From assembly GCA_002729295.1 (NCBI GenBank), contig PBTU01000013.1, forward strand, positions 2,836-18,552: a DNA stretch of 15,717 bases, written 5' to 3'. Source of the stretch: Verrucomicrobiales bacterium (GTDB taxonomy: Bacteria > Verrucomicrobiota > Verrucomicrobiia > Verrucomicrobiales > Akkermansiaceae). Made by a program: the position numbers and the translations under genes. The notes beneath the pieces were generated by a model, which did no database searches, was not told the DNA's origin, and saw only the letters and a list, made by a program, of their open reading frames with translations. The stretch's first letter is position 1. Each line of letters begins with the position of its first letter. Below are positions 13,167-15,717 of the stretch, piece after piece.

Positions 13167-15717
13167 ATGCAGAAAAGACACACACCTCGTGCCAATCGCA
13201 CAATTTTTGCCCTCGCGGCTCTCGTCGTCTCACCCATGGCCCATGGGCAGGACTTGGTAGGTCAGGAACTTGTTCGCCGCCAGGAGGCAGTGAGAAGTGC
13301 TGACGCTCTTCTTCTCGAAGGCCGTGAAGCCTACGCGGAAGCAGACTACGAAACCGCAGTCCAGAAATACAAGGCCGCCCTCGATACTCTGCCATTCGGC
13401 TCCGCGACATCTGATCGCCGTGCCGTGGCAAAGCAGCATCTTCAAGATGGTTCCGTTGCTCTCTCGCAACAGTACCGTCGCACCGGAAAGTATGACGAGG
13501 CCCGCAACCTTCTCGAGGATGTGGATGCAGTCGATCCCGGGAACGCTGCGGCTGAGAAGGGACTCGAGTATCTCGACGACCCGACTCGTACTAACCCGAG
13601 CCTCAGCGACGGGCACAGCCAGAACATTGATAAGGTTCGCCGTCACCTTTCCAAGGGAAATGGTTATTATGATCTTGGGCTTTATGACAATGCCGAGGAA
13701 GAATTTAAGGATGCGCTTCGCATTGACCCATACAACAAGGCCGCCCGCCGTTGGTTGGAGAAATGTTCCGCCATCAAGTCCGACTACTACCGCGCTGCCT
13801 TCGACCAGACTCGGGCCCGCATGCTCATGGAAATCGACCAGGCATGGGAGCTTGCTACTCCACCTGTGAATGACGACGATAACATAATCATTGATAGGCC
13901 TGGTGAAATATCCCGCTCGGTATCAATTGCTGCTAAGTTGCAGCAGATTGTGATTCCGATCGTTGACTTCAATAACACCACCGTGGAAGAAGCCATTGAC
14001 TTCCTTCGCATTCGCTCCATCGAATTGGATCTTGGAACTCTCGATGAGAAAGAGAAGGGGGTGAACTTTGTGGTTCGTAAGCCTAAGGTGGTAGATGCTG
14101 CCGACGATTCACTCGATGCCGAAGGCGGCCTTCTGGGTGATGCGGTCGATCCGAGTGCTGTTACCATCGACCAACTCTATCTTACAAACGTACCGCTTCA
14201 GGTTGCTTTACAATATATCTGCGATAAGGCAAAGCTTCGCTTTAAGGTTGACGAATATGCCGTGACCTTGCTTCCTCTGACCAGCGACGAGACTGATGAC
14301 ATTGTCACTCGTCGTTGGAGTGTGCCTCCCACCTTTGAGAACTTCCTCGATAGTGGTGCTGGTAGCGATGGAGCAGCCGGAGACGCCGATCCATTTGCAA
14401 CTGAAGATTCAGGAGCTGGAAAAGGCATCAAGCCCCGGAAGCCCATTCAGGAGCTCCTCAGGGAGCAGGGTGTGGTCTTTATCGACGGGACTTCAGCCAG
14501 CTTGCTGACTGGATCCGGGACTCTCGTGGTTCGGAATACTCCGACCCAGCTTGAATTGATCGACGCCATTGTTGAGGCCGCCGGCAAAGAGACTCCTCGC
14601 CAGATCCGAGTTCTGACCAAATTTGTTGAAGTCTCCCAGGAGAACTCCGACGAACTCGGTTTTGACTGGATTGCGACTCCATTTGGAGTGGGAAGCAATT
14701 ATTTCCTCGGTGGAGGTACCGTCGGTAGTGGCGCTGCTCGCACCAATGCTGACTTCATCAGCCCTGTTGCCCGTGTAGCCATCCCTGGAATTCCTGCCCA
14801 GCAGAACCAGGAAGTGTCTGGAATCGCAACCGCTGGTCTTCGTAGTGGTGACACTGCGATTAACCGTAACAGCATTGACGCTATTCTGAATAACCCACAG
14901 CGGACTGCCCAGTCGAGTCGTGTCGCTCCAGGTATCCTCTCGATGACCGGGCTATTTGACAGTGGTCAGTTTCAGATGATCATGCGTGGATTGGCTGAGA
15001 AGAAGGGTGCGGACATTATGACCGCCCCAAGTGTGGTCGCTCGCCCCGGACAAAACGCTACCATTGAGATTATTCGTGAGTTTATTTACCCAACTGAATA
15101 CGAACCACCCGAATTGCCCAACCAAGTTGGAGCCACTGGTGGTGTCCAAACTACGGGTCTTGGAACAAGCGGTGGAGGATTCCCCGTGACTCCGGCAACT
15201 CCGACCAGTTTCGATACCAAGAATACCGGTGTGTCTCTCGAGGTTGAGCCTCAGGTGGGAGCCAATGACAATGTTATTGATCTTCGTTTCTCACCGACCA
15301 TCATCGAGTTTGAGGGATTCGTGAATTACGGTTCACCAATCACTTCCCCTGCTTCCGATGCTCTTGGCAACCCTGTTCAGATCGTCATTACCGAAAACCG
15401 GATTGAGATGCCTGTCTTCTCTGTCCGCCGAGTGACCACCGGACTTACTATTTATGACGGATACACTGTTGCTGTTGGTGGTTTGATGCGTGAAGATGTG
15501 CAAAGCGTCGAGGACAAGGTACCCATTCTTGGTGACTTGCCCTTCGTGGGACGACTATTCCAGAGCAAGGCCGACAATCACATCAAGAGTAACCTGATTG
15601 TGTTCGTGACTGCCGAGATTATCGATGCTACCGGGCGTCGTATCAGCGCCGCGGAGAGTTCATCTGTTGGCAGTGCTCCAGTGGATGCAACGATGCTACC
15701 GCCAGTCGGTGCTCCCG
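13167..15717 (+). CDS. Amuc_1098-like secretin, PilQ counterpart (3' end cut by window)
   Basis: From the ATG at 13167 the frame is open to the window edge, 850 codons. A signal peptide (IFALAALVVSPMAHG, cleavage near residue 27) is followed by TPR-like repeats (about 44-75, LLEGREAYAEADYETAV, and 156-202, GYYDLGLYDNAEEEFKDAL). Next come small N-domains: residues 256-290, a larger one near 333-371 with VPLQVALQYICDKAKL, and one near 425-472. The secretin core starts around 478 (VLTKFVEVSQENSDELGFDW) and includes MTAPSVVARPGQNATIEI (about 618-635) and the family signature VPILGDLPFVGRLFQSK (785-801). LIVFVTAEIIDATGRRI is typical of the core's end, so little is missing. It forms the outer-membrane ring through which the pilus or cargo passes. 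TPR at the N-terminus is unlike proteobacterial PilQ, which has AMIN domains. The leader has no Shine-Dalgarno. Confidence 0.9.
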   Translation, partial: MQKRHTPRANRTIFALAALVVSPMAHGQDLVGQELVRRQEAVRSADALLLEGREAYAEADYETAVQKYKAALDTLPFGSATSDRRAVAKQHLQDGSVALSQQYRRTGKYDEARNLLEDVDAVDPGNAAAEKGLEYLDDPTRTNPSLSDGHSQNIDKVRRHLSKGNGYYDLGLYDNAEEEFKDALRIDPYNKAARRWLEKCSAIKSDYYRAAFDQTRARMLMEIDQAWELATPPVNDDDNIIIDRPGEISRSVSIAAKLQQIVIPIVDFNNTTVEEAIDFLRIRSIELDLGTLDEKEKGVNFVVRKPKVVDAADDSLDAEGGLLGDAVDPSAVTIDQLYLTNVPLQVALQYICDKAKLRFKVDEYAVTLLPLTSDETDDIVTRRWSVPPTFENFLDSGAGSDGAAGDADPFATEDSGAGKGIKPRKPIQELLREQGVVFIDGTSASLLTGSGTLVVRNTPTQLELIDAIVEAAGKETPRQIRVLTKFVEVSQENSDELGFDWIATPFGVGSNYFLGGGTVGSGAARTNADFISPVARVAIPGIPAQQNQEVSGIATAGLRSGDTAINRNSIDAILNNPQRTAQSSRVAPGILSMTGLFDSGQFQMIMRGLAEKKGADIMTAPSVVARPGQNATIEIIREFIYPTEYEPPELPNQVGATGGVQTTGLGTSGGGFPVTPATPTSFDTKNTGVSLEVEPQVGANDNVIDLRFSPTIIEFEGFVNYGSPITSPASDALGNPVQIVITENRIEMPVFSVRRVTTGLTIYDGYTVAVGGLMREDVQSVEDKVPILGDLPFVGRLFQSKADNHIKSNLIVFVTAEIIDATGRRISAAESSSVGSAPVDATMLPPVGAP

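Noticed and set aside
1..15717. CRISPR arrays, tRNA or rRNA genes, insertion sequences
   Set aside because: No regularly spaced repeats, no cloverleaf or rRNA-like sequence, and no transposase reading frame were seen.

Overview
The window looks like a chromosomal segment of a Verrucomicrobiota bacterium (class Verrucomicrobiae), probably not Akkermansia itself. The main evidence is a run of five genes in the right half. From recalled sequence features and gene order they match the Akkermansia muciniphila pilus-like cluster Amuc_1102, Amuc_1101, Amuc_1100, Amuc_1099 and Amuc_1098. A planctomycete/verrucomicrobial-type cytochrome remnant (PSCyt1), an S1 sulfatase and weak or absent Shine-Dalgarno sequences fit the same phylum. 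No database search was possible, so family names rest on motif recognition.

Left part (1-4889). The first 101 bases hold the start of a secreted protein on the minus strand, cut by the window edge. Between it and a minus-strand Nudix hydrolase lies a decayed fragment with a haem-c motif of the PSCyt1 type. Divergent from the Nudix gene are two overlapping plus-strand genes, an EboD-type 3-dehydroquinate synthase-like protein and an EboF-type alkaline-phosphatase-superfamily protein. Behind them is a secreted sulfatase. The usual ebo partners A, B, C and E are absent.

Middle part (4890-8297). A minus-strand BlaI/MecI-type repressor is followed by what looks like a broken small membrane-protein gene instead of an intact BlaR1/M56 sensor. 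Upstream of the repressor is a dyad that could be its operator. Divergent from it runs a DinG/XPD-type iron-sulfur helicase. The helicase converges tail-to-tail with a type I 3-dehydroquinate dehydratase (aroD), and the two stop codons share a CTAG.

Right part (8455-15717). This is the pilus-like system: a small exported protein (Amuc_1102-like), a PilM-like ATPase-fold protein with a membrane-anchored PilN-like tail, an Amuc_1100-like PilO-type protein, an Amuc_1099-like protein with an EF-hand loop, and a TPR-containing secretin (Amuc_1098-like, cut by the window end). Their order matches pilM-N-O-P-Q of classical type IV pili, with M and N apparently fused. They would form an inner-membrane alignment platform joined to an outer-membrane pore. 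No pilin or extension/retraction ATPase gene is in the window.

The most informative observations are the PilM-PilN fusion with an internal IDLVP motif, the Arg-rich linker in the Amuc_1100-like protein, the EF-hand in the presumed PilP counterpart, the reduced ebo locus, and the two gene remnants.
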